Part shown: piece after piece, positions 8,265 to 17,114 of the stretch
How positions within the stretch are numbered: position 1 is the first letter of the stretch
Layout of the letters: each line of letters starts with the position of its first letter
Assembly (NCBI GenBank): GCA_025765615.1
Contig: JAIVFJ010000641.1
Location: 1-17,245, forward strand
DNA from: Zopfochytrium polystomum
Taxonomy: Eukaryota > Chytridiomycota > Chytridiomycetes > Chytridiales > Chytridiaceae
Length of the DNA stretch: 17,245 bases
Direction of reading: 5' to 3'
Made by a program: the position numbers and the translations under genes
The notes under the pieces: generated by a model
Database searches by the model: none
Seen by the model: the letters and a program-made list of their open reading frames with translations, nothing else
What the model was told of the DNA's origin: nothing

Positions 8265-8551
8265 TGTTATGAATCACCCTCTGGAAACCTCTGGAACCTT
8301 CTAGAACATTCCTTCATGGAACCTTGTGGAACCTTCTTTCTTTGCTTTCCTGACTTGTCTTGTTGTCATTGGTATCATTGGTATCATTGTATTACTAATT
8401 GCTCTTTCTGGAACTTTCTTTGAGTCTTGACAAGGAAGACTCTCAAAAGGTATAAAAGGGGGATGGGGGACCTGTCCCATCCCTCAAGTGAATTATTGTT
8501 TCCAATACAATCATCACTCCTCTCATTTCCTTGTCTGCCATGTTCCTGACA
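8265..8551 (+). repeat. 3' LTR of inner element (287 bp)
   Basis: Counterpart of 4806-5086 with the same TATA box (8451-8457), heat-shock elements (8284-8311 and 8406-8418) and R start (8486-8496). It has a 4-base CTTT insertion and several one- or two-base differences near its ends. Its promoter points toward the SNARE gene and antisense to outer gag. Confidence 0.95.
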
Positions 8552-9591
8552 GCAGTGTGAGAGGTGCGAAACGGATGGTGGTTGTGGTGGACGACTGAGC
8601 CAAGGTGTGATTCGACTTTACTTTCAAACGAGCTTTCATTGCATCAACTTCCATAGGATCTGAGACTTCTTCGATGCGAGGACGAGGAGGCGAGCGTCGT
8701 CGATGCTGGGGAACGTGAACAGTAGCTGGCGTTTTACCCTTAGAAGACCAAATGATTTCGTCCAGCCGTTTGGCTTCTGCCTGGAGCTCCTGAAGATTGT
8801 CATCAATTTCGTTGAGTTCTGGTCGAGACTGGAGTTCGGTCTTCAGGCCTAGGAGATACAGGGTACAAGCAAGCTTCATAGACATGCTGTTTGCTGCTTC
8901 TCGTTGGATGGAGTAAAGGATGCTGTTAAAACGATACGAAAAATCCTGCGCAGAAGTCTTCTGTCTGAGGTCCTTCAGAAGCGCGACAGCCTTGTTGTAC
9001 GCTAAAGTTGACAGGAAGTTCGAATTGATCCAGTTTTGATATTCAGCCCATGTCATATTCGTTCGAGTTGCAAGTGAAAGGGTCTGCCAGAGTTGGTAAG
9101 CCTGTCCTGTAAGGCCGGTACGAATCCATGAGACGAATGTCGGGTGCTTGCGGAAAATTGCAGGTTCGCCATCTGCACGAAATTCGTATAGCAAGCATTC
9201 CTCGTGGCAGTGCGAAAGATACTCTCCGACAGCTGTTTGGCATTCGTGTGACGGAAGCTTCAAGCACGAACCATCAAACGTTGGAGGCTTTGCAGAGGGC
9301 ATTCGAAAACCAGGAAGTGGGGCGGGAGCCGTGGGTACCGGAGCTGCAACAGGCGGCGGAGGTCGGCGGTGCAGGCATGGCAGCTTGTGCACGAATCATC
9401 GCTTGCACGGCTGCTGCGACGATAGCCTGCATTTGGACCTCCGAAAGTTCGACGTGGACGGGCGTTGGTTGTGATGAACCAGCTGTGGGAAGCGACGAGA
9501 GGCTGGTGACGGGGGCGTCGTCTTGATCCAACGACAATGAAGAGAGCGGCGGGAACTCGCTACGGTACGCCGAGAGGGTCGGAATAGTCAC
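8552..9591 (-). pseudogene. Outer element gag, 5' part (capsid)
   Basis: Capsid-like structural protein of the outer element. The likely start is the ATG at 9591, about 300 bases downstream of the 5' LTR. The N-terminal part (MTIPTLSAYRSEF) is Ser/Pro-rich. A one-base shift in a CCG-rich run at about 9340-9370 moves the reading to a second frame, which stays open to the inner element. The second part carries a Ty3-type capsid fold signature (PPTFDGS, WIRTGLTGQAYQLWQTL, TWAEYQNWINSNFLS, DFSYRFNSILYSI) and ends in DPMEVDAMKARL just before the zinc-knuckle region. The inner element interrupts it at 8552. Confidence 0.85.
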
Positions 9592-9879
9592 TGGAACTAC
9601 GGGGGTCGCTGCAGTAGTCGGAGTTGGCGTGTGTTAGCAGTGTTAACGAATGCAAAGGCCGATCCGCCCTGTGCAGATTGGTAGCCTGAGCTACTTCCTT
9701 CAGTTGTCTCTGGTGAACGGGAACGAGATCTGTGCTGCTGGCGGTGTCGTGTCTGACGTTCGTGGCGTTGTGTACGGTGCGACTGAGCAGGCATCGAGGT
9801 CGACATCGCGGATCACGCGGATCGAGGATTGCGAGGTGGGAAGTCGGAGATAGATCTGGTACTGGAACGAACCAGCTAT

Positions 9880-9891
9880 CCGCTGCTACCA
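9880..9891 (-). other. Primer binding site of outer element
   Basis: Two bases inside the 5' LTR edge the minus strand reads TGGTAGCAGCGG. TGGTAGC is the reverse complement of the GCUACCA end of eukaryotic initiator tRNA-Met, the usual primer for Ty3-like elements. How far the match continues depends on this organism's own tRNA. Confidence 0.75.
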
Positions 9892-9893
9892 AA

Positions 9894-10085
9894 TGTGAGG
9901 GAGCCACGACGGTGTGCGGCAGCGTCGCGAGGCGCGAAGGTCGGAATCCGCGGGAGCGAGTGGAGAAGTCGAAGTGGCGGAGCAGGCGCCGAGCGGGGCG
10001 GCGTCGAGCGACGCAACGAACGAGAAAAATTCTTCTTATTGGTGGTTTTGTGACTTGCAGGAAAAACAAACGAAATTCCGTCACA
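9894..10085 (-). repeat. 5' LTR of outer element (192 bp)
   Basis: The LTR at the element's 5' end, about 99% identical to 911-1101. In the element's sense it reads TGTGACGG... to ...CCCTCACA. No convincing TATA box is visible in it. It lies 115 bp upstream of the SNARE start codon and points away from that gene. Confidence 0.95.
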
Positions 10086-10200
10086 ATCTTCCCAAAGGTT
10101 TATATACGAACCCAAGAATTTCACCAAAAATAGCCAAAAAGGAAAAGGCAAAGAAAAAAAAAGGAAAAAGAGAACAGAAAAAAAAGAAAGAAAAGAAAAA
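10086..10200 (+). promoter_or_regulatory. SNARE core promoter and purine-rich leader
   Basis: A TATATA box at 10101-10106 begins 16 bases after the outer element's LTR and 95 bases before the ATG at 10201. From about 10128 to 10200 the strand is nearly all A and G, ending in a run of As before the start codon, a common look for fungal leaders. Any upstream activating sequence now lies beyond the transposon. Confidence 0.55.
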
Positions 10201-11886
10201 ATGTCCTTTGGCGACTTTGACCGAGGCGCCGTGAACGCCGCAGCATCGGGCGGCGCAGGATCCATCCAGCGAAACAGGCTCAATGACGCCACCGCCCCTC
10301 CGCCGCCGCCCATCTTCCTCGGCCGCACGACCACCACCTCCTCCTCCTCGTCCTCGTCATCTTCGTCGTCCTCCTCCACCTCGTCTTCGTTCGCCTGTAT
10401 GTAACAGTAAACAGCCCCGCCAGTCCAGTCGGTTGTGGTGCAGCTTGGTTGTGTCGCACTAGAGCGAAAGCCGGGGAGTGGCAAGGGGGCTCGGAGTTTG
10501 CTGGGACCACATCCGTTTTATTCGCCCAGTCGCGCGCTTTTTTGGAACATGGATCGCCTGTGCCTGCTTGCAGTCTTTTGCTCCACCTAGTCTCTTTTGC
10601 AACTAACTGGTTTCTCACCTTCACTCTCTCTGCCTCGAACCTACCCACCCGCCGTTCCTCAGCATCAGGAGACGACTCGTCCCGGAAAGTTTGGGACCGG
10701 GCGTCCCACGCCGTCTTTCTGATCTCCAACAATGTCGCCACGATGCAAAAGCTGATCAGCCAGCTTGGAACGCCAAAGGATACGCCAGACATCCGGCATC
10801 GCTTGTGAGTGTTGTCAAAGAACTGCTTGCTGATCATTTGCTTCTTGGCGCGGGGGATTTTTTTCGGGGCGCAAAGGAGAATCGTTTTGTTGGAAGATCG
10901 TGGGCGACACACTGATACCCCGATGCCTCAACCATCAGGCAAACGCTCACGGAAGACACTCGGGGCATGATAAAGCAGACGAGCTCCGATCTGAAGCAGC
11001 TGGGCGGCTCGTCGAGCTCGTCTCAGTTCGAAGAGGTTTGTTGGCCGTGCCCCATCTCCCAAGCAGGATCGTGGATCGTAACTCCCGTCTCTCGCCCTTT
11101 GATTCCAGCGCCAACGAAAAATTGCGCAGCAGAAGCTCCAAAAAGACTTTGAGGACGTCCTCAACAGATTCCAGTCCGTGTCAAAGCTTGCTGCCTCGAA
11201 GTCTCGGGAATACGTTTACAAAGCAAGAGTCCAGCAGCAACTGCAGTTGCGTTATTTCCTGGCCTCCCCGCCGTTTTTTTTTCTTCTCTTCCTACTTTCC
11301 AAAGAAATTGCTGATATTGTTTTTCATTTCTTTTTCATCCGCTCCGCCACTTTCTTCAGCGAGGAAGAGGAACACTCGAGCGAGTCCCAATCCCTTCTCC
11401 AGTCCTCGCAGCGCGTCGAACAGTTGCAAATTTTGGACAATGAAATCGATTACAACGAAGCACTGATTCAGGAGCGGGAAGAAGATCTTCAGAATATTGA
11501 GCGCTCCATCATCGAAGTGAATGAAATCTTCAGAGACCTGGGGACGCTTGTTCATGAGCAGCAGCCCTCGTTAGGTATATATGCTAAAATTTGTCCGCCC
11601 GTATCTGTTTGCAAGCGGCTTTGTGACAACGCATTTCTGCAGACATGGTGGTGTCCAACGTGGACGAGGTTGCAATCAACATGGAAGCCAACGGGAGAAC
11701 TTCGCACTGCCGCGCGTTACCAAAAGTTGTCTCGGGACAAGTTGTGCTGTCTGTACATTTTCCTGGGCGTGGTCGCCACTGTTGTACTGGTGGTGAGTTG
11801 GGACGTCTCCTTTGTTTGAGACGGTAACTCTTTGAGCTCATGAACTCGCTTTGCGCCGCCCTTACCCCCAGGTTATCATAAGTTGA
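10201..11886 (+). CDS. PEP12: Qa-SNARE, Pep12/syntaxin-7 type
   Basis: t-SNARE for fusion at endosome/vacuole membranes, about 316 residues. Exons I infer: 10201-10396, 10663-10804, 10939-11035, 11109-~11245, 11360-11574, 11643-11792, 11872-11886. The introns have GT..AG ends and phases agree; the donor near 11246 is uncertain. N terminus MSFGDFDRG, then a poly-Ser tract coded by TCC/TCG repeats. Habc helices run from about VWDRASHAVFLISNNVATMQ to FEDVLNRFQSVSKLAA. The SNARE motif contains ALIQEREEDLQNIE, VNEIFRDLGTLVHEQQ (HEQ holds the ionic-layer Gln) and VSNVDEVAINME, then LRTAARYQKLSRDKLC. A tail anchor (LYIFLGVVATVVLVVIIS) ends the protein. Near 11684-11700 the motif changes frame. Keeping the heptad spacing suggests two missing bases, either a real lesion or an error. 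PEP12 versus VAM3 cannot be settled by eye. Confidence 0.85.
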
Positions 11887-12455
11887 GCCCTCAAAATGTG
11901 ATCTGGCCATCCTTCTGTGCCCCCCCGCCCTTGACTAAAGGAAACTGAGAACAAGCGTATGGGACTTTTATGGCCTCTTGGGCGCCGTCCATCAAAGTTG
12001 TTTTTTTTTTTTTTTTTGTTCGTGATTTTTTTTTCTTCCCCCGTGCCTTGGTTTGGTATTTTTTTGGTCGCAGCAGCAGCTCGAGCGTAGCGTTCGGCCC
12101 CCCGTTCGAATCCTTCCCCCAAACCCCCGGCTCGCTCTCTCTTTGCTACAGTTTGCATATAGTTTCTATTTTGTTTTAATTTTTTTTTTCGCTCGATCGC
12201 TGCTGCTCGTGATTGTTCCGCCGTCGTGCTTTCTGGCGTCCCATGTAGATTGCAAGGCGAGGAGGTGCGTGGGGCTAAGGGCGATTTTCTCGCGACGGCC
12301 TCATGGGATTGGTAGCAAGCGGGCGTTAACCTACACACACCGCAAAAATGGTATTCAAAAGCAAACGCAAAGATCGAAATCGTTTTTTTTTTTTATATTT
12401 CGTTTGGTTCCAATCATAAATATCGAGCGATCAGATCAACAAAAAAGTCGCACAA
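11887..12455. other. Intergenic spacer SNARE-PRO1
   Basis: It holds the 3' end of the SNARE transcript and the PRO1 promoter. Pyrimidine-rich runs (T17 from 12001, more T runs at about 12027, 12059, 12180 and 12384) dominate. A TTTGCATATAG word near 12150 and a TTTTTATATTTCG word near 12390 are possible TATA-like sites, the second about 65 bases upstream of the PRO1 start. I see no gene here. Confidence 0.5.
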
Positions 12456-14213
12456 ATGGCCTCCAACAACAACAACAGCACCACCACCACCGCAAAGCTG
12501 AAATCGTCGAAGCTAACCATTGTCATCAAGTGAGTGTGTGAGTGCACACTACGCGGCAGGCGGGCGGCAGACTGTCCATGCCTCCTCGTCTACTGCTTGC
12601 CACCTCCCTCCTCCCCTTGCCCCGCTAACTCTCCCTTCAGGCTGGGAACATCGTCAATATGCGACGAAAAAACCCTCTTCCCCAAACTGTCCAACCTATC
12701 CCTGCTCGTCGAAGTCGTCTTCAAGCTGCGTAACCTGGGCCACGCCGTCGTGATCGTCAGCAGCGGCGCCGTCGGCGTCGGCCTGAAGCGCCTCAACCTC
12801 GAGCGGCGCCCAAAGCACCTCGCGCAAGTCCAGGTATAACGCAGGAGGCGCGAAAACTAAGGACCAGCATCATGCTCCTAACGAAAAAAAAACTTCCCTG
12901 CCCCGTCTCGGCGCTTTTTTTTTCGCAAATGATCAAGGCCGTTGCGGCAGTGGGTCAAGGCCGCCTTATGGCACTCTACGACGACCTGTTTGGTCGGTTC
13001 GACATTCCTATCGCCCAAGTCCTTATCACTCGCGAGAACATGGCAGAGGCAGGCCACACCCCCCGTCCTTCCCTGGTTCGCTTGCTGATCACGCTCCCTC
13101 TCCATTTGTCTGTGTTTTTTCCACAGCGATCACAATACCTGAATGCGTGCAACACGTTCCGCGAACTCTTGCAAATGAACGTTGTTCCGATCGTAAACGA
13201 AAACGACACCATATCGCACGCCCAAATCAGGTTCGGCGACAACGACACCCTCAGCGCCATCACCGCGGGAATGGTCAACGCGGATTACCTCTTTCTCTGC
13301 ACAGACGTCGAGGCCTTGTACACTGACAACCCGAGGACGAATCCCGCCGCGAAGCGCGTTCGCGTCGTGCACGACGTGGAGAAGCTGAAGGCGGAAGGTG
13401 GGGTGGCTTTCTTTCGCCTGTCTCCAAACTGAATCCCTCCCATGGTATCGGCCTCGCGCGTATCAGCCTCACTTACGTGGTGATTCTAACGTTTGCTTCC
13501 AGTCACGGTCTCATCGCCAGGATCCGCACTGGGCACGGGCGGGATGGTGACGAAGCTGATCGCCGCCGACCTCGCGACCGCAGCGGGCTGCGCCATGTTC
13601 ATCACGATCGGCTCCAACCCGCAGCGCATCATCGCCCTCATCGACGAAATCGCCGCGCACGAAAAGCGCAACGACGGCTGCGAGTACGAGCCGTCGGTCG
13701 GGACGCTGTTCCTCGCAAAGGCCAAGCCGATGGTGGACCGCAAGTGGTGGATCCTGCACGGGCTCGCGACGCACGGGGTGATCTACGTCGACGCGGGGGC
13801 GACGGCGGCCATCACGCGCGACAGCCGCAGCTCGCTGTTCGCGGCGGGATCGTCGGGTGGCGGGCAGCTTCAACCCGGATCAGAGCGTGCGGATCGTAAC
13901 GGTGGTGCGCAAGGAGGCGGTGGCGGAGGACGAAGGGTCTGCCAACCGCGCCGAGGCGATGGCCGCCGACGACCCGAGGCTGTGGGAGTCGGAGGCGGAG
14001 GTGGCCGCGCGGTGGAAGGGCCAAGTCGTCGAGATCGGCAAGGGCATCGTGAGCTACGGGGCGCTCGAGATCTTACGGGTGCGCGGGTGTCGCAGCAGCG
14101 AGATACAGGAGGTGCTGGGGTACGTGGACTCGGACTGCATTGTCCACCGGAATAGCCTGAGCGTGACACACACGCTTGGGAGAGACGAGCATGTAGTGTG
14201 GAGGCGAAAGTGA
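12456..14213 (+). CDS. PRO1: Glutamate 5-kinase (gamma-glutamyl kinase)
   Basis: First enzyme of proline synthesis: ATP plus L-glutamate gives gamma-glutamyl phosphate; cytosolic and usually feedback-inhibited by proline. Exons: 12456-12529, 12641-12833, 12938-~13048, 13127-13397, 13503-14213, about 453 residues (yeast Pro1 has 428). The N terminus is Asn/Thr-rich. The kinase domain (amino-acid kinase fold) shows [22 protein letters not shown], the glutamate-site motif [37 protein letters not shown] and [22 protein letters not shown]-terminal PUA domain spans about [30 protein letters not shown] to EVLGY..SDCIVHR. In the linker at 13845-13862 the frame jumps; loss of one A and one G from two homopolymers explains it exactly. 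Intron 3 lacks a GT donor. No reductase domain follows, so this is not a P5CS fusion. Confidence 0.92.
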
Positions 14214-14383
14214 AAGGGGGGGGGGGCAGTCGCTGCTGCACGACAATTGTTCGAATACTGCCATCCAGTCGAGTTTCTTTCTTTCTTTCTTCTTTCTTTC
14301 TTTCTTTTTTTTTTTTCTTTCCAGCCAGCCAAATTTTTTGTGTTTTCTTCTGTGTTATTATTTCTGGGCGTTCGCCATATTTC
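14214..14383. repeat. TTTC-rich tract between PRO1 and WDR89-like gene
   Basis: A short 170-bp spacer. It contains a run of Gs right after the PRO1 stop (14216-14226) and a (TTTC)n tract with a T run at about 14274-14322. It must serve as both the 3' end of PRO1 and the promoter of the next gene. Confidence 0.7.
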
Positions 14384-16150
14384 ATGCCGTTCCGGCAGAT
14401 CGCCAGCCACTCGCCCGACCTGGGCTACGTGCTCGACGTCGTGGCCTCGCCCGCGCGGACGCTCCTGGCCACGCCGACGGCCGCGGGGGCGCTCCCCGTC
14501 TTTGCGGCCGACACCCTCGTGCCGGCGGTGAACCTCGCGCCGTTCGTCGCACAGCCGGGATCGCACGAGCAGCAGCGGCCGCCGACGTTCAGCGAGGCCC
14601 ACTTTGCCGGCGGCGGTGGGCAGGGAGCCGATGGCGCGCTGCTGTGGTGGGCGAGCCACGAGGGCCGGCTGGGGCTATGCGACCCAGAGCCGGCGGGCGG
14701 CTCGTCATGCATATGGACGGTGAGGCCCGAGTTCCCCTCTAATTCTTGTTCTCTTCTTGTTTTATTTTTATTTTTTTGGTTTTTTGGTTTTTTTCTTTTT
14801 TAAAATCGTTTTCTGATTTCTATTTCTTCTCCTCACTTCACGCACCTCTCGTCCCGCCACCACACCATGCCCAGTCCAGCTACCGATCCTCTCGTTTTCG
14901 CTGAACGCGTCAAACACTATCGTCGCCGCGGGAACGGAGCAGCCACAGAAAGAGAATGGCGACGACGAGTCGCCGAGGCTACTCTTCTGGTGAGAGCGAG
15001 AGAGAGGGGTCCTGTCTTTTGTTTGGGCAAAAGAGGCGTTCAACAAGCATTTCTGCGCGTGCGGAGGAGGGTTTGGGTTGCTGACCGAGTCTTTTTGGGA
15101 AAAAAAAAACCACCCCTCTTTGAAGGGACATTCGATCCAGCCCAAGACCGTTAGCTGCTTTCGAGGACTGCCACTCTGACGACATCACCCAGGTAGACCA
15201 CCCCCTTCCTTTGGTGCCCAGGCCTCTCTTCAACGTTGCTTGAAAACACAAAGGTTAACACGGAAACCGCCTGCGTTTTGTTGGCCAGGTCCGATTCCAC
15301 CCAACGAACCCGACCGCCCTCATTACCGGAAGCACGGACGGGTAAGACTGCATACGCACACACGGAATCAGCTTCCCCCCATCCCCCCCACCCAAATGCA
15401 AAGCTCCTTCGCGCCTGATGGCTCACCAAAACTTTCACAATCCATACCCAACCCAACCCGGGCCCCCCAGCCTCGTCAACTTCTTCGACATCACGACCCT
15501 CGACGAGGACGACTCCCTGCACCAAGTGATCAAGCCGACTCGGTGCACAAGGTCGGGTACTTTGGGCCAGCGTGCGAGTACGTGTACTGCCTGACGCACG
15601 TCGAGACGTTTGGGCTGTACACGTTCCCGGACGCGGACCTCGTCAAGCTGTACGGGGACGTGAGGGAGCTCGCGGCGCGGGGCGGGGTCCACTTGGAGTA
15701 CTTGGTGGACGCGCACTATGAGGCCGCGGAGCAGAGGTTGTATCTTTATTCGGGGACGTGGAGGTGAGGTTTTTTTTTGTTGTTGTTTTTCTTGATTGTG
15801 TACATTTTGGGAAGTTGGAGGTGAAAGTGGGACGAATTGCGGGCTAATTGAGATGTTGACCACCCTACCTCTCCTTCCCCTCCATGGCAGCGGGGACTTG
15901 GCGATTCTAAACGTCGGGCTCGACGGGATGGAGGTCGTTCACACTCTAAACGGGGGACACAGCGAGACCGTGCGAGGAGTGCACTGGGACAAAGCAGTTG
16001 AGTGAAATTTTATTCATTTTATTATATTGTTTGTGGGACCTCCCCCGCACCGTCTAACTCCCACGGGTCCCGTTCGGTCCTAAGGCCTCCAGGGTTGTGA
16101 CGGGCGGCGAGGACGGACGGATCGTGTTGTGGGGCTCTGCAGAGTATTGA
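14384..16150 (+). CDS. WDR89: WD-repeat protein, WDR89-like
   Basis: Beta-propeller scaffold protein; the molecular role of WDR89 is poorly known. Exons: 14384-14719, 14880-14989, 15126-15192, 15289-15341, 15471-15763, 15891-15996, 16085-16150, about 343 residues (human WDR89 is 387). All introns are 88-160 bp with GT..AG ends and the phases agree. The ATG at 14384 starts MPFRQIASHSPDLGYVLDVVASP. Features that recall WDR89 are ILSFSLNASNTIVAAGTEQ, LLFWDIRS, AAFEDCHSDDITQVRFHPTNPTALITGSTDGLVNFFDI, VHKVGYFG, YCLTHVETFGLY and the C-terminal blade TGGEDGRIVLWG. At about 15530 one base is missing between HQVI and ADSVHKVG, so the literal frame stops early. It is on the same strand as PRO1, 170 bp downstream. 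The family call rests on motif recall, not alignment. Confidence 0.8.
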
Positions 16151-16596
16151 GTCGGCTGCACACACAGCCCATGGAGGGAGGGTGGACGAGGAGGTTGGTG
16201 TTAGTTTTGGGTCTTTTGGTGCAAGCAGTGTGCAGGAGCTTTGACCTGATGCTGCTCTGCAAGGATGACTTACAGCATTTTGCAAGTGATGGTCCTTGTA
16301 ACAGTTTTGTATAAACACAAGACTGATAGAAGCCAAGATCAACCTCCCACCTCCACCACCTTCAGTAGTGTACACCTCCATCTCCACAGCAGCACAACCC
16401 ATAGACAATCCAGCCCAACAAATTCTTTCATTCAAAACTGTTACCCATCGCAATAACAACCCCCTTGTAAAGAAACAAGGCTTTGCGGGTAAACCCGTTT
16501 CCTAATTGCAATTAGTGGAGGGGGCTAATTTTTTGTCTTTGGTGCCCAATCAAAACATGGCGGAAAAATCGGAAAAGGAAGGAGCTCAACAATGCA
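16151..16596. other. Right intergenic spacer
   Basis: No gene seen. TATAAACACAAG near 16311 resembles an AT-rich 3'-end region. 16330-16440 is CA/CCA-rich. The hairpin cluster at 16460-16524 is described separately. Beyond 16590 the sequence grades into CT repeats. Confidence 0.5.
16460..16524. other. Cluster of three hairpins closed by a C5/G5 pair
   Basis: Three inverted repeats sit side by side: CCTTGT (16463-16468) with ACAAGG (16475-16480); CGGGT (16486-16490) with ACCCG (16493-16497); and the perfect 14-bp palindrome CTAATTGCAATTAG (16502-16515). CCCCC at 16460-16464 can pair with GGGGG at 16520-16524 to close the whole, though it shares two bases with the first stem. A T6 run follows within 12 bases. 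It is not a tRNA: no A or B box fits. Confidence 0.6.
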
Positions 16597-17071
16597 TTGT
16601 CTGTCTACCAGATATGTCTGTCTATCAGATTGTCCGTCTTCCTCCCTGTCTGTAGGACTGGCAGTCAGTGGGCTGTCTGTCTCTCTCTGTCTGTCTCTCT
16701 ATCTTCTCGCTCTGTCTCTCTCCTGTCTCTCTGCCTCTGTCTCTCACTCTGTCTCTCTGTCTCTCTTTCTCTGTTTCTCTGCTGCCTGTCTCTCTCTCCC
16801 TCCCTTCTCTCTCTCTCTCTCCCTGCCTCTCTCCCTGCCTCTCTCCCTCTCTCCCTCTCTCACTCACTGTCTCTGTTTCTCTCTCTCCCTGTCAGTAGGA
16901 CTGGCAGTCAATGGGCTGTCTGTCTCTCTGTCTGTCTCTCTATCGCTTCGCTCTTTCTCTCTGTCTCTCTTTCTCTGTTTCTCTCCCTGTCTCTCTGTCT
17001 CTGTCTCTCACTCTGTCTCCATCTCTCTCTCTCTCTCCCTTTCTTTCTCCCTGTTTCTCTCTCTCTCCTCT

Positions 17072-17114
<43 letters not shown>

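Larger units (their letters stand above)
4806..8551 (+). mobile_element. Ty3/gypsy chromodomain retrotransposon (inner, no RT)
   Basis: A 3,746-bp LTR element inserted head-on into gag of the outer element. Order: 5' LTR, self-complementary primer site, gag, protease, a repetitive stretch, integrase, chromodomain, polypurine tract, 3' LTR. Reverse transcriptase and RNase H are absent: fewer than 500 bp separate the protease from the integrase zinc finger, where relatives hold roughly 1.5-2 kb. LTR ends are TGT...ACA. Flanks are GCAGG on the left and GCAGT on the right, consistent with a 5-bp target duplication changed at one base. Its composition (rich in CAAG/CCAAG words) differs from the GC-rich host exons. 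I infer a non-autonomous chromovirus needing RT from a relative. Confidence 0.93.
911..10085 (-). mobile_element. Ty3/gypsy LTR retrotransposon (outer, interrupted)
   Basis: This is a complete LTR element on the minus strand, 9,175 bp including a 3.75-kb nested insertion and about 5.4 kb without it. In its own 5' to 3' direction: 5' LTR (9894-10085), primer site starting TGGTAGC, gag, zinc knuckle, protease, reverse transcriptase, RNase H, integrase, G9 polypurine tract, 3' LTR (911-1101). Integrase following RT/RNase H is the Ty3/gypsy (Metaviridae) order, not the Ty1/copia order. No domain is missing, but the reading frame is broken at about ten places, nearly all by one- or two-base shifts and few by in-frame stops. 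The two LTRs differ by only one indel and one substitution. I could not find a 5-bp target duplication: the left flank ends AAGGG and the right flank starts ATCTT. Confidence 0.95.

Noticed and set aside
9560..10084. 174-codon minus-strand frame starting inside the outer 5' LTR
   Set aside because: It is read through the LTR and the untranslated leader. The same N terminus is repeated in the other LTR (741-1100). The true gag start at 9591 is in another frame.
911..10085. Envelope gene or retrovirus-like third gene in either element
   Set aside because: No open frame with signal or membrane segments follows integrase in either element. Both end at a polypurine tract soon after integrase.
10280..10912. 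210-codon minus-strand frame opposite the SNARE gene
   Set aside because: It overlaps well-supported SNARE exons. Its Glu/Asp and Arg runs are the complement of the Ser-coding repeat.
12060..12125. Possible tRNA: GTTCGAATCC resembles a B box near 12109
   Set aside because: The flanking bases cannot form a T-arm stem, no A box lies at the right distance and no acceptor stem is visible.
11862..12338. 158-codon minus-strand frame in the SNARE-PRO1 spacer
   Set aside because: Lys-rich and low complexity, produced by poly-T tracts. It overlaps the last SNARE exon and has no recognisable domain.
14054..14659. Minus-strand frames opposite the PRO1 end and WDR89-like start
   Set aside because: Low-complexity Arg/Pro/Lys composition typical of the complement of GC-rich exons. 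The plus-strand genes have clear domains and consistent introns.
16022..16459. 145-codon minus-strand frame at the right
   Set aside because: It overlaps the last exon of the WDR89-like gene and has no domain signature.
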